Part shown: piece after piece, positions 46,686-59,016 of the stretch | Position numbering within the stretch: position 1 is the stretch's first letter | Layout: the number at the start of each line of letters is the position of its first letter | Source: Tachypleus tridentatus | Lineage: Eukaryota; Arthropoda; Merostomata; Xiphosura; Limulidae | Length of the DNA stretch: 64,000 bases | Reading direction: 5' to 3' | Assembly: GCF_004210375.1 (NCBI RefSeq) | Contig: NC_134829.1 | Coordinates: forward strand, 27,792,034-27,856,033 | Notes under the pieces: model-generated | What the model was told of the DNA's origin: nothing | The model's input: only the letters and a program-made list of their open reading frames with translations | Database searches by the model: none | Position numbers and translations under genes: made by a program

Positions 46686-47890
46686 CAGTGTTTCCCTGGG
46701 TCAGTTATCAAGGGGTTGAGCTATATGGTAGAACTTAATATATAATATAATTCAAGAATGAACTAAAACTATTTTTATCATTTTCAGGTTGAACTAAAAT
46801 TATGCTCAAAGTTTTACAACAAAATTTTGAGATGTAGTGATGCTGTTGTAAGTTTTTGACTCCCACAGTGTTCAGTATTAATCGTAAAAGATGTACATGT
46901 GGTGTTGACTTACCTGTTCTGCTTATTGGCTAAGATCAATTATAGTATGTTGTGTTCTTGTTCTTTGTTTGCAGAGTAGATATGATGGCCTTGAGTGTCA
47001 GTGTGATAATTCTCACCTTGACCAGTGATACTCTACTGCTTTTAGTGTAGCTTCTTATGGTTATGCTGGACAGATCATACTGTAGGTTCTAGCTGAAACC
47101 CAGACTTCAACTGTCAAAACTGTCATCTAGCTATTTCAAAAGCTGGTTCTTCAGTCTTTTGTCTCTCTTTCACTTCTTTGAATGTGATCAACTAACATAG
47201 ACAGTGCAAGTGTAACTTTTCTCTGAATATACTTTTCTGGAAGAGCTTGTTGCACATTAGTAGATGAGAATAGTTTTGTATCATCAAAGTTCATAAAAAT
47301 GTTTTCATTCACATTCATAAAGTCACCTGGATATGCTGGGTATAACATGATGCATATAATTCTTAATACAGTCATGTAGAATGCAAGCAATTGATTATTC
47401 TTGTTAATGGCACTGAAACTTGGTGCCTTCCATCAGGCTTCTTCATTTGGAAAGTTTGATGTTGCTGCAGGTACAATACCAAATAACTGCTGAATTCAAC
47501 AGACATCATTTCCACATCCTGCTGGAGTACTAAAACAACATTTTGAACACCTTGTTTTCACACTTGAGCTCTTGGATAATCTGTGTCATTTCTTCTGTGT
47601 CACAAAATCTGAGGATTCAGAAGTATTGCTAGATATTTCATATTCATCATTCTCCAATGAAATAACATAATCACTTCTTCCTTTTTTTTTTTACCTTTGG
47701 TTTGCTTTGCAGCTGTTTCCAATTTGGTTTTGTGCCATTTGGACTGGGTCTAAACCATGGCATCCTCGCTACCATTGAGGGCATTTCCCACAAGTACCGC
47801 ACATATGCACTTACAAGCCATTTTCTTTTTTTTCCCGTATTAACGTTGCTTTATCAATACAAGATCAGTACGCTCATTCACTGGATGTTA
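46686..47890 (-). mobile_element. fragment of unnamed DNA-transposon-like family (copy 3)
   Basis: The longest copy. The left edge CAGTGTTTCCCTGGGTCAG is the terminal repeat. The minus strand has a 79-codon open frame (47,390-47,151) with FDDTKLFSSTNVQQALPEKY and a lysine/arginine-rich end, matching the broken trace in copy 2. Further upstream in sense, 47,670-47,890 matches copy 1. Domains are not recognisable to me. Its 5' end is missing. Confidence 0.55.
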
Positions 47891-49217
47891 TTATCTGAAT
47901 AGATAAATGGATCTGAAAATGTAATACCACCATACAAAAAAAGCCAAGTTTGAACAAAAGAATTAGTCATATAAAGAGGTGATATGAAAAGAAAAGAGCC
48001 AAGTTATATAAAATGGAAAAACTTTCTAAAGATGTAATATAGAAGTGGGAAAGTTAGGAGAAATTGGGGAAACTTGGACTCTTTATATTCAATAAATATT
48101 CTGTACATTTTTCTTAACTCACCTGCTTTTAAATTACAAAATCACAGAGTATGTACTTATGTAATTTGATTTTCTATTACATCTTCATTTAGTTGACTTA
48201 TTTGTTCAGTGTTGTATGTAAAGTGTTTTGATCAGGTAACTTATAAGAAAAGCTTGTTGTATACTTTGTGTGTATTCACCGATTCCTTCTAGTCATTACA
48301 AAGCTCAATCCACATCTAATGCCAAGTAATCATGATAATTTCTTGGAATGTTTTCATGAAATTAGATTTAATTCAGCATTATTTGACACATAAATATAAA
48401 TTTTTATTTTATTATACAGAAAATGGTATAGATTATTAGTGTTGTCAAACAGTGGACATAAACATCTATTTGTGGGTCTTTAAAATTGTCACACCCTTAA
48501 AAAGTCATGAAAAGGAAGAGAAATGTTGTGCTTTGCTAAATATATGAACCTTAATGTGGTTAGTGTCTGTGGGGGTTTCTTCTTACTGGATATATTTGAA
48601 ACCTATGTAGAGTTCAACTAGCCATTAATTTTGAAATTATCTTAGTATCTTATATTTAAGATTCTCCATTCATCAGTGTATTTTGTTATCTAACATATGT
48701 AAGTGCTAAGGAATTTTATGTTTGTGTAGTAATATTGTCTGTTACAATTGGTGTTTAAGTATTTTTGGGAAAGGAAGTTTATGGCTGTCTGTTTGATGGA
48801 GAAATTTTTAAAACTGTTTTTCTGTTTTAATGTTTATATTCTAAGAGCAAAATGTTAAAGGAGTGGCATTAAAATTTGTTACTTGAAGAGATGAAAAAAA
48901 ATCTTACTTAATTTGTCCATCTACTTCCCATCACTGCTCATGGAACAGAGTGAAAATTAGAAAAATGAAAAACTGTGTTGTTTTTTATATCTTGTCATTT
49001 TTAGAATCATAAAACTTGTTAATATTGTTCCATCTAGAGAATGGTAATGGACAGTTGCTGCATGAACCTTTGCCAATAACTTTAAGTAATAAGGACATTT
49101 TGGTTGTTTTCACATTTGAGAAACATTGTTAGTAAAGGTAAGCCTGATGGTTTAAGATTAAGTAATATATGTTATTAATTCATATATTATAGGAATAAAA
49201 CTTCTTTTGTTACACAG

Positions 49218-49412
49218 GATTTGAAATCCATTGAATCAGTGAAAAACAGCACACCAAAATTTGCTCCTTTAGCAGATGTTGTGAGACCGTCTTATCTTGA
49301 AGAATATGAAGGTCAAGAAATGGTTTTAAGTGAAGGAAGTATACTGAGGACTCTCATTGAAGTGAATAACATACCTTCTATGATATTATGGGGACCTCCA
49401 GGCTGTGGAAAG
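49218..49412 (+). CDS. WRNIP1: WRNIP1 coding exon 2 (start of AAA+ domain)
   Basis: 65 codons, phase 0 at both ends, after acceptor TTTGTTACACAG. It encodes DLKSIESVKN, then PLADVVRPSYLEEYEGQE, the conserved entry to RarA/MgsA-type AAA+ ATPases (pairs with the human PLADTMRP region from memory). It ends in ILWGPPGCGK, the first part of the Walker A P-loop. The catalytic Lys is the last codon; the following Thr comes from the next exon. The donor AAG|GTTTGG has an unusual T at +3, but the reading frame and P-loop fix this border. Confidence 0.96.
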
Positions 49413-50364
49413 GTTTGGTATTACATTATGATAATTTATTATAAGTGTTTTACACTGAAAATACATCTATTCATGACAGATATATCATCCAAAATTCAAA
49501 TTAGTTTCCAGTTAGGTAAAATGTTGTTCTTTTAATGCCTTCTGTCTTTCATTTTACGTAAAAAGTTAATGGTTAACATGATGTATTTTATTTTCCTTTT
49601 AATTGGTTTGTTTTAAAGGAGGAAATAGGTTGTAAAATTTAAAATTAAAATATGATAATAAATTTTGGAATTTGTATTTTTGTAATACTTTATAAAATAT
49701 ACCTCAATATGCTTAGACATGAATCTGCATTATTTTGGAAACTTGTAAAACAATACTTTATATACCCAAGTATTGCCAAAATGTTTAATTTCTTGTTAGT
49801 TTTCAACATTCTGTTAAAAAGCAGTAATACTTAGATAATAAATAATAATTATAGTTGAAGGATTTTAGAGGGATTATAATGGACAGTATATGTAGAGAAT
49901 ATGCACATGCAAACACCTTGTTGTGATTGTGGTTTGTAAATATGCTGCATGGAAATAATATTACACTTTCCAAGTGGGAGTATCTATTTTGTGGGTTTAA
50001 CAGAGGTAACTTATTAATCAGGTGCACTAATTAACCCTACAATTACTGATGGAGCCCTGTGAGGACCCTATCATTTTTAAAAATATGTTAATAAACTCTC
50101 TGTTCACAAAACTGCTTATGAATCTGTGACTGTGTTGGTAATTTGGAACCAAGTTCAAATAATGTTACTTCTATTAAATAGAAGTTTAGTTTTTAAATAA
50201 ATAGATTGAGTAAATTTTATAAACTAAATTTGAATTTTTTGAAACAGCTTTGCATCTGTTGAGTTTTAAGAAGTACATTTATTTCCAAATATTATTTTGA
50301 TAAAAATGGAATTACATATAGAAAACATATCTGATTTACACTGAAGTTCACTTTTTTTTTATAG

Positions 50365-50559
50365 ACTTCATTAGCCAACATTATAGCAAAGAAAAGCAAG
50401 CAGAAACACAATTCTCGTTTTGTACAACTTTCTGCAACACAAGCAGGAGTGAAAGATGTCAAAGACATTGTAGAAGCTGCAAAAACTGAACAAAAGATTC
50501 TTAAAAGAAAAACTATTGTATTTATGGATGAAGTCCACAGATTTAATAAATTACAACAG
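50365..50559 (+). CDS. WRNIP1: WRNIP1 coding exon 3 (Walker A end to Walker B)
   Basis: 65 codons, phase 0-0, after a T-rich acceptor ending ATAG and before a consensus donor CAG|GTAAGT. It starts TSLANIIAKK, completing the P-loop GCGKTS, continues RFVQLSATQAGVKDVKDI, and ends with Walker B KTIVFMDEVHRFNKLQQ. Asp-Glu of Walker B coordinate and activate the water for ATP hydrolysis. The HRFNK signature is specific to the RarA/WRNIP1 family. Confidence 0.97.
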
Positions 50560-50891
50560 GTAAGTTGTTGATTGTTTGTTTATAAAGATAGTTAGCAGTG
50601 ATAGATTAAATGTCTGGGTAAGCATTATTGTCAGTTTACATTATTTGAAACACATTGTATTATCTAAAGATTCATAAAGTATTAACAGGTATTGCTCTGT
50701 GGTACTGTTTTGTTGTTTTTTTTGCCTACATTAAGAATTTCAATTAATAATTGCAGTACCACATAAAATATAAATTCAACTATGAAGCTAAAATAGCTTA
50801 ACATCGTACTTATTTCCTGGCTGTTTGAATTTCTGCTAAACTGATATTTCTCAAAGGTAGAACAAAAAGCATCAACATTTTCACAGACACT

Positions 50892-51025
50892 CAAGAAACA
50901 AAACTAATATATGTATGTATGTGTCACAAGAAACAAAACTAATATATGTATGTATGTGTCACAAGAAACAAAACTAATATATGTATGTATGTGTCACAAG
51001 AAACAAAACTAATATATGTATGTGA
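50892..51025. repeat. 35-bp tandem repeat, 3.8 units
   Basis: Unit CAAGAAACAAAACTAATATA followed by TGTATGTATGTGTCA; the last unit is shortened by a TATG. Confidence 0.95.
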
Positions 51026-52419
51026 CATATTTTTTATAGACTTGTAAAGGTGCAATGTAAGCAGTAGTTCCTTACCTATCTTAAATATATGTCATTTGTA
51101 ATAGGTAGGAAGATGTCTTTAAAAAGGTTACAAATGTTATTTAATGTTTATTCAAGGACAATAGTTCACCCATTCTATCAAATTCAATTATATTTCTTGA
51201 CCTTTCATTATTTTTTCTCCACTTTGCATGGATGTAGTGCTGGGCAGTTAGTGGTGTTTACTAATCAGTTAATTCTTTCCCGATGGGCTCAAGTTCGTTT
51301 ACACACGTTAAGCATTTGCAGTATAATTTTTTTTACAGTAAGAGTATCTTCACAAATCTGGTAGACATTTAGTAAATATTACAAATATTTTGTACACAAA
51401 AAATCAGATTTTTTTAATGAAATATTTTTACTAAAGATTTGTTTGTGAAAATAGTATTTTTCGTTACTAGTCTGAGTGCAAAGTGAATTCATACTATGAT
51501 TAAAAAATATACTCTTTGTCCAAAAAATTTCAAACATTATGTGTTTAATCTCTGAAACCTAAATACATTTCAAATATTTGTTCTCAATAATACTTATGTT
51601 ATCTTCTATACTCTAACTATGTGGGGTCTGTCAGTTGGCCAACCTTGTAACCATCATAAAAATATTAGGAAATAAATATAAATGTCCATGCTAGAATGAC
51701 TATATATTATAACACAAAAATACAAATGTTTAGTCTAAGTAGCTTAAGTCTCATATATTTAAATATATACAGGCCCACAATTCCTTTTCTGAAACCCTTG
51801 GGGCAAGTTGTGTTTCAGAATTCAAAATTTTTCAGATTTTAGAACAAATTTATTGCCTTGGTTGGGTCCAGAGCAGTACCCCATAATGAAACATTAATAC
51901 TGCAGCAAAAATGTATGAATACTCACACCAAGTGGATTAAATAAAGATTACAAATACTACTACAGCTTATTTATACAGTAATATACTGATAAATAGCCAC
52001 ATTTCAATTATTATACATTATATTTAAGTACATAGATTATTACTATTTATAAGTAAATTTAACTTATTTTTCATGCAGTATAGAACAATAAATCAATAAG
52101 TAAAGAAAACAATTATTTCTTTTGATCTTGGTTGCTGCTGGACATAAGTTGCTAAACCTTTAAAATTTTGCACATGGAGGATTTCAAACAAAATTTGTTT
52201 TAGGTTTTATATATACAGTTGAATAACCAAAGAATTATAAATAACTACACTGTTACTATAGAATTTCACAATAATTTATTAAGCTTAGTAACTGAGATTT
52301 TTTAGATTTTAAAAACTATGAATCTTACCTCCTTGAAAACTTGAATCAAAAGAATGTGGAACCCTTTTCAAAGATTAAAATGGCTGAGAAAATCACTATG
52401 AAGACATTCTAAGCTGTTG

Positions 52420-52460
52420 ATTGGTTATTCACGTCATATACTGTAGTAGGAGTATAAAAA
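52420..52460 (+). promoter_or_regulatory. promoter-like module inside intron 3
   Basis: An inverted CCAAT box (ATTGG, 52,420-52,424), a half CRE ACGTCA (52,431-52,436, one of the few CpGs here) and a TATA box TATAAAAA (52,453-52,460) are spaced as in a polymerase II core promoter. No downstream coding exon was identified, so it may be chance or part of an old element. Confidence 0.25.
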
Positions 52461-53532
52461 GGACTTTCAAAAAATGGAAAGAGATGAATGGGGCAACAGT
52501 TTTTATTCAGTGCATAAAACACATCACAGCAAAGTAAAAAGATATGTGGTTCTTATTTGATATTCTAGCTTGTCAGCATTAGTAATTTTAATTCCTAATT
52601 TGTATGAAACTACAGACTTAGTATTTTGACATCATGAACATTTAATTTTAAAGGTGCTGCATTCAACACACCATGTGACTCACTAAAATCTATATTTAGA
52701 TGTGTTCTTTTAATATTTACTTTTAAATGAAGAAATTAACTCATATATAATATTAAAGTTTGAATTATAATCTACAGTTTGATTTCAGATTTATTAACAT
52801 AAATTTGTTAAATAGTAGTTCAATAAAATTTTGAATGCAAGTTAACAAATGCAATGATATAACCTTTGACCTGTGACTCATAGTGAAAGGGTTAATGAGT
52901 GATCTCATTAATTATTTATATTTTATTAATCAATCAATACAGCATTCCTAAAACTATGGTATGTACAAGTAAAACGTTGGTAGCAGATGCTGCCACACAG
53001 TTGCCTTCCCTCTGGTCAGCTGTTCAAAATTGGCAAAAACTAGTGGCAGGTGGACTTAGTTGCTCTGTCATAAAAAAGACAGAGTGATTTCCAGATGGAT
53101 GTCAAAAAGTAAAGCAATTGTATGAAAAGACCATCACTTGGATGTACATGTCAGATATGCAGGATATTTTAATTTAGGCATTAATTAAATGTATCAAATT
53201 TATATTTGCCAACAAGACTGACATACACTATTTTCTTTTGTAACACAAATATATTTTAATATACATACAACAATACAATTTATAATAATGTTTATTGTAA
53301 ATAATGGTTTATATAAAAGAGTTTTTCAATCTTACAAATTATACTGAGTCCTCTGTGTGGTTTAGAACTGAATATTTTATCGATAATTCATGTTCTCAAT
53401 GAGCAAATTAATTCTGAGTTGATACTGCTATGCCTCGCTTAAGATAGCTAGCTTGGCTGGCTTCACACTGTTTACAAGCTAATGTCTTACCAACAAAGAT
53501 ATTTGATGACCTTCTAGAAATACTAACTTCCA

Positions 53533-53759
53533 ACAGGTTCGAATCCCCATCACACCAAACATGCTCGCCCTTTTAGCTGTGGGGGTGTTATAATATGATG
53601 GTCAATCCCACTATTCATTAGTAAAAGAGTAGCTCAAGAGTTAGCAGTGGGTGATGATGACTAGCTAGCTGCCTTCCTTCTAGTCTTACACTGTTAAATT
53701 AGGGATAGCTAGTGTAAATACCCCTTAAGTAGCTTTGTGCAAAATTCAAAACAAACCAA
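53533..53759 (+). repeat. SINE-A copy in WRNIP1 intron 3, 5'-truncated
   Basis: Lacks the first ~45 bp of the head. It is flanked by perfect 11-bp ACTAACTTCCA duplications (53,522-53,532 and 53,760-53,770). Nearly every CpG of the intergenic copies is TG or CA here (GATGGTCAATCCCACTATTC instead of GACGG..., ATTCATTAG instead of ATTCGTTGG). Confidence 0.95.
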
Positions 53760-55228
53760 ACTAACTTCCAAAATTAATTTGCCAAAACTGAATAGTTTGT
53801 AATGTTCAAAATCTATTAACATTTCCAGTCAAATTCTATAGTTTTCCAATTAGTAAGCATCAATTGCAGTTATAGCTTTTGAGACTTAAAGCATATTGAT
53901 TGTGGCTGACCAACAATATTATTTCTATGATTTGGCACATCATTTTATATACTCAGGTGAGATTCTTGAATGTTCAAGAGTATATGAAAACATACTAGTA
54001 CTTTTGCATAACATATATTATTGATTCTTGCTCTCAAGAATCTTCTACAGATTTAGATAACAGGTAGAACTTGTGCAATACACATACAACAATATACATC
54101 ATGTGCATCAAAATGAAACAAATGCAGATATTAATATAAATATATAACAGTAAATTTATTACAGCTTTGATAATTCAAAGTGTTTTGTTAACCATTTTCT
54201 ATTCTGATAGTGTACATGTAAGTTGGCATCTTGTTTCTCTGTTTAAGTGATTCAAAATATTTTAGTTAATAATTTTCAGTAGCCTAATCTGGTTGCAAAA
54301 ATGTACTTTTGCATCTTATGTGTTTCTTTGAGTTTTCAAGTTGTCACATTAACTTCTATAAACATATGAAACATTTTGTTTTCTAGTTTATTATGCATAT
54401 TTGAATATTGTAGGTTATTTTAAGTATAGGAGATCTTTTTATTACAATCAATACGTGTATACGTAGTTCTGAGTTGTAAAAAGAGAAAATATATATTATG
54501 GTTTTTAAATTGTATTATTGTTGCTGTTATTTCATTTCAAAAATTTAAACATTTCTCAATTTAGGATTACATCACTAGTTGTCTAACTAAAATTACATTT
54601 ATATATTTGTACTTTTTACCACATTTTTTCATATTATTTTTAGTGCAAGTTCTTGTACAAGGAATGAAATAATAACTTCAAACTGAAGTTAATTGTTCAG
54701 CAAAAACAAAAGTAACAACAACAAATATTCAGAAACACTTAGCTCATTAAATTTTATTATAATAACTGTCTCCATGATAGTGATAATTCATAATTAAAGT
54801 GTTTACAAAACCTGAATAAGATTTAAGATTACATATTCATTGTTGAAAGATTTAATTAAATGGTGTAAATATTTTACTTCTAGAAATGGCTTTCTATCTC
54901 TAGAACTGAAATGTAGGTTTGTTTTCCATTTTAATATTAAATCTGTGTCTCTTTTACAAGAAGAATAGTAATATTCCCTCAATATGCGATCTTTTTTAGT
55001 GATCTTTAAACAATACATACATATATTTCTGTTTTATATATTGTATTCTGATGTGTGTTTTTGTAATCTCTTCATAGTTTATGTAGTACTTGTACAAGAG
55101 TCATGAGTACATATTACATTCTCTTGCCATTAACAACTTAAAGAATATACAAATAAAAAAGAAAATTTTAATATTGGGAGTTTTGTTTGAGAATCAAGTG
55201 GCTTTGATTTTTGTTGTAATAATTGCAG

Positions 55229-55461
55229 GATTCTTTACTTCCTCATGTGGAAAATGGAACGATCATTCTGATAGGAGCAACAACTGAAAACCCTTCATTT
55301 GTTCTGAACTCAGCTCTGTTATCTAGATGTCGAGTTATTGTCCTTCAGAAACTTTCTGAAGATAACATAATGCGTATTTTAGCTAGAGCATTGAAACATC
55401 TTAACATAGAAGTTTTGGATAAAGAGAAAGAAAATGCCACTGATTTCAGTAGCTCTTCTGG
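55229..55461 (+). CDS. WRNIP1: WRNIP1 coding exon 4 (sensor 1, arginine finger)
   Basis: 77 codons plus two bases (phase 0 in, 2 out), acceptor ATAATTGCAG. It begins [12 protein letters not shown], continuing LQQ from exon 3 as in the family. [10 protein letters not shown] contains the sensor-1 Asn, and ALLSRCRV holds the arginine finger that reaches the neighbouring subunit's [23 protein letters not shown] starts the helical lid. The end is set at GG|GTTTGC because only this donor has the phase required by exon 5 (giving SSSG then STLYIENKAL). This is a second donor with T at +3. Confidence 0.95.
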
Positions 55462-55557
55462 GTTTGCAAATTTTCATATTCTTCTTACCAAACTAAATTC
55501 TTAAAAAGTATTTTAGTAACAATGAAAAAATTTGTCTAAATGGCTTTTTTTGTATTA

Positions 55558-56838
55558 TCAGGTCATCACTTAAGTAATGTCTAATTTTAGATTCAGAAAA
55601 AGAGAAAGGATTTCAAATGCTTTTAATGTTATTTAATCAATAATGTATGTTTCATTGTTATTGATTATTTCCTGCCAACTTCTGAATGCCACTTCTATAA
55701 ACTTCGTGGGATTTGGAGGAAGAGAATGTAGAAAGGGTAGTTTTAACATCTTCATGTGTTCCAAGCTCTTTTCCATCAAGAAAATTCTGCAACCTTCAGA
55801 ATAGATGATGAGCAGATGGGACAAGGTCTGAAGAATAAGGAGGATGTAGAAGGTTTTCCCACTCTTGCTCTTCACTTTTGCAGATTTGATCCTTGCTGTA
55901 TGGGGCTGTGCATTATCCTAGTGTAATATAATACAACACCTTTATGATTGAGCAAAGCAAGCATCTTTCCTTTCAGTGCAACATTTAAGTGCTCTAACTG
56001 TTGACAATAGAAGTCTAATGTAATCGTTACGTTGAGTAGCAGCAACTCAAAGTGGATCACACCAACAATATCCCACCAAATGCTTGACAAGACTTTCCTA
56101 AGATGGAGGTCCATTTTGGGCTGTGCTTTAGCCAGTTGACCTGCAATGAGCCATTGTCTGCAGCACTTAACATTTTTATAAAATATCCATTTTTCATCTC
56201 CAGTCACTAACCTGTTCATGAAAGGTGAGTTACGTTTACAAGAGTGCAGAGAAATGCAAATGTCCACTCTTGCTTTAAGGTTGACTTCTGTCAAATCATG
56301 GGGGACCAATTTTCCAAATTTTGACATCTTTCCAAGCTGTTGCAGATGACAGTAAACTGTTGAATGGTTGAATTTAGCTTCTGTGCTAGTTTTTCAACTG
56401 TTACAGTACAATCTTCATCAATATGCAGCAGGCAGCAAGACATCATTAAATTCAACAGGATGACCTGAATGTGGTGCCTTACTTAAGCTGTAGTCACCTG
56501 ATCTGAACTTCTGAAACCACCCTTGACATTTTCTTTCATTGAGAGACTCCACACCATAAACACCTTGAATGTTTCATGTTGTTTCTGCTGCACTATTGCC
56601 CTTTTTAAACTTATAAAGCAGCATATGCCTAATGTGCTCATCAGATACATCCATCTTCATAAGGGTTTATTTGATTAATGATCTGAAAAAGTGGACTTGA
56701 GTTAGTTTCCTTTATTTATCTAAACATTTTTATACATGTCCCATGACACATTTTAGTCATTAAAGCCTTCTATAAAGACAGAAATGATGAAGCACTTTCT
56801 GTATTAAATTTTCAGACAGTACTTATGGGATGACCTGA
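55558..56838 (-). mobile_element. mariner transposon, inactive
   Basis: 1,281 bp between TA dinucleotides (55,556-55,557 and 56,839-56,840), with inverted ends TCAGGTCATCACTTAAGTAA and, reversed from the right, TCAGGTCATCCCATAAGTAC (about 27 bp). It carries one broken mariner transposase in antisense to WRNIP1. Confidence 0.93.
55633..56660 (-). pseudogene. mariner transposase, frameshifted
   Basis: The start reads MKMDVSDEHIRHMLLYKF (from 56,660). The helix-turn-helix region follows in pieces with a stop. The middle frame (56,327-55,872) has HDLTEVNLKARVDICISLHS, RLVTGDEKWIFYKN with the first catalytic Asp, and LLNVTITLDFYCQQLEHLN. At the second Asp block the frame breaks: DNAQPHTA lies in another frame behind a TAG. 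The third site reads PPYSSDLVPSAHH, where mariners have PSD, so the last Asp appears lost. The C-terminus ends FRSWQEIINNNETYI. Inactive. Confidence 0.92.
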
Positions 56839-59016
56839 TATATAGAATTTACTGTGAGTTTTTGAAAACATTTTGACTTGAACATTTTTGCAGCATGATA
56901 AAATTAGGAAAAAAAACAACTTTTTGTTGCATTAAATAATGAATTCATAAAACTCACTTCTACAATACTGTAGTATAAATTCATTTATTATTCATTTTAG
57001 GTGCATGTAAAGATATTAAAAATAAATGTGACTATTGACATTTTTCTGCTTAGTAAGGGTTTTTTGATTGCTTAAAATCTATTTCTTGTGAAGCATAATT
57101 TTCCTTTCCAACTGTTTTATTATACTATATACTAATGGTCACAAATATTTGCTGAATCTTTGTCCTACATATGATTACATTTAGGTGAATAAAAGTATCT
57201 GGTGGTTTTTAAGGTAAAATGATTTTAAAATCCTTTAATTTATTGAGAACTTCTTTATGTTTGTCCTTTGATGAAGACAAGAATAAGTTTGTTTACGATA
57301 CAAGGTTTCAGTGAATTATTTCATTTCAGTGACTTAAACTGCTTAGCTTTGCATTTGCACATGAACACATATCAGTTCATTTGGTGTACCACACTAATTT
57401 TGATACTTACGGTTTAGTGGGACAAAAATGCACTTGATGCTTCCTTTCAACTACATACATCATTTTTCAGTCACAATGTCAGATGTTCACTAATGATGGT
57501 GAGAGGATTTGAAAAAGTTGATTGCTTATCACTTTATAGGCTTTTGCAGTTTTCTTTAATACATGAGGATACATCAGTATTATTTTTTGGATAGCTCCAA
57601 AGGTTACAAATAATAAAGTAAATACTAAAATACAATATCTTGTAGTAATGAGCTCATACAAACATGATCTTAGTTTCAGTTTTGTTCTTAATGCTTTATT
57701 CTCATATTCAGTTTGATAAAATATAGGTTTTATATAATAACGTTTCATTGTATTAGTTTTTGATGATTTCAGTCCTTGATGTTTACTTTCATTAGATGAG
57801 AGAAAATTTAAACATGCAAAACTGTCATTACTGAAGTAATTATTCTTTGAAATCTCAAAATAAACAAACTGCCACTAATCAGATCTCTGAAATATTGTCT
57901 TTTAAATAATGTAATTATACAGAACATACTGTAATATATAAACAATAAAAGAATATATGAGATTTATAAGAATTTGTTGTGTCAAGGCAAAAATCAACAT
58001 TTTATAAAATAATGTCAGTCATATCCCTAAATGTTAATAACCATATTTAATCATTGATTTGGTAAAATACTTACACCTAGGAACTGAATTAAAATATTTG
58101 ATGTTTGACAGAAATTTTAAGTAATACATTTGAGCATATTTAATTTCACCTAGGAAAATGTAGAGTGTAAAAATAATCTATGAAAGCTGAAAAAAAATAT
58201 GAATTTTTGTAGTTTTAACATAAAACAATTTGATGATCATGTAGTGTTAATATTGCAATGCTTGAATAACAGTAATTTGTTTTATGTGGCCAGTAACCTT
58301 TTCTCCTAATTTTTTTTAAAAATAATAAAACAATGGTAGATTTATATTTGAACATGTTTTTTTCAGTTTGTCATACTGCTGTTCTAACTAACTAACTAAT
58401 CCACTGGATATAAAATACTGTAAATCTATACCTTCGTGTAATTGTTTTATTCAGGTATGACAATATGCTCTTAAATCTTAACATCATGTATTACAGCTTT
58501 TTTTGGGGATGGGAGATGTAACAGAATTACATTTTGAGACATAAAGATGTAGTGACACACCATTTGTGTGGTTCTACATTTTTCTGAATAAGTGAAAAAG
58601 TTGCAACTGAGGAGAGTCAGACTATCTATTACTGGAGATGTTCTAATCAGTTAAATTATGTGTCTTACTTGATGGTGGAAACTGTAGACTTTAGTTTATT
58701 TATTAAGACAAACTTAGCAGGAATCAGCTATTTCATTCAGCTTTCATTAATTAATGTATTTCCAGTTCTGATGGAATGTGTATTACACTAATTAGAACTT
58801 TCATAATTTAATATATTATATCACTATATCAATAAAACATTAATGAAGTTTTACAAATATATTCATTTCATATTTTGAGCTGGTCAGTTTGCCAAAAATC
58901 TACACTTTAATTTATCCTTTTATTGGTTGTTACTTTATTTTCTTACTGGTTGGTGTTTTTATTGTTTAAGAAAAATATTATTCAAATGTAACCATTTCTG
59001 TAATTTGTTTTTTCAG

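Larger units (their letters stand above)
38195..49217 (+). other. WRNIP1: WRNIP1 intron 1
   Basis: About 11 kb. CpGs persist to about 38.6 kb and then nearly vanish (two in 39,001-41,100). It contains the 42-bp minisatellite, a MITE-like element and copy 3 of the unnamed transposon family, listed separately. The rest is AT-rich, with T- and A-runs and no recognisable coding exon or SINE. Confidence 0.7.
50560..55228 (+). other. WRNIP1: WRNIP1 intron 3
   Basis: 4.7 kb, CpG-poor. It contains a 35-bp tandem repeat, a promoter-like module at 52.4 kb and one truncated SINE-A (all listed). A block at 51,770-52,170 starting CAGGCCCACAATTCC looks like an old dispersed element but has no provable ends. 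No extra exon is needed, because exons 3 and 4 join in frame across a conserved motif. Confidence 0.75.
55462..59016 (+). other. WRNIP1: WRNIP1 intron 4
   Basis: 3.6 kb, CpG-poor. A mariner copy sits less than 100 bp after exon 4. A minus-strand open frame at 57,479-57,748 shows no domain. Otherwise AT-rich, ending in the acceptor TTTGTTTTTTCAG. Confidence 0.75.

Noticed and set aside
51770-52170. Sequence starting CAGGCCCACAATTCC that looks like the end of an old DNA transposon
   Set aside because: No matching inverted end or target duplication could be found by eye.
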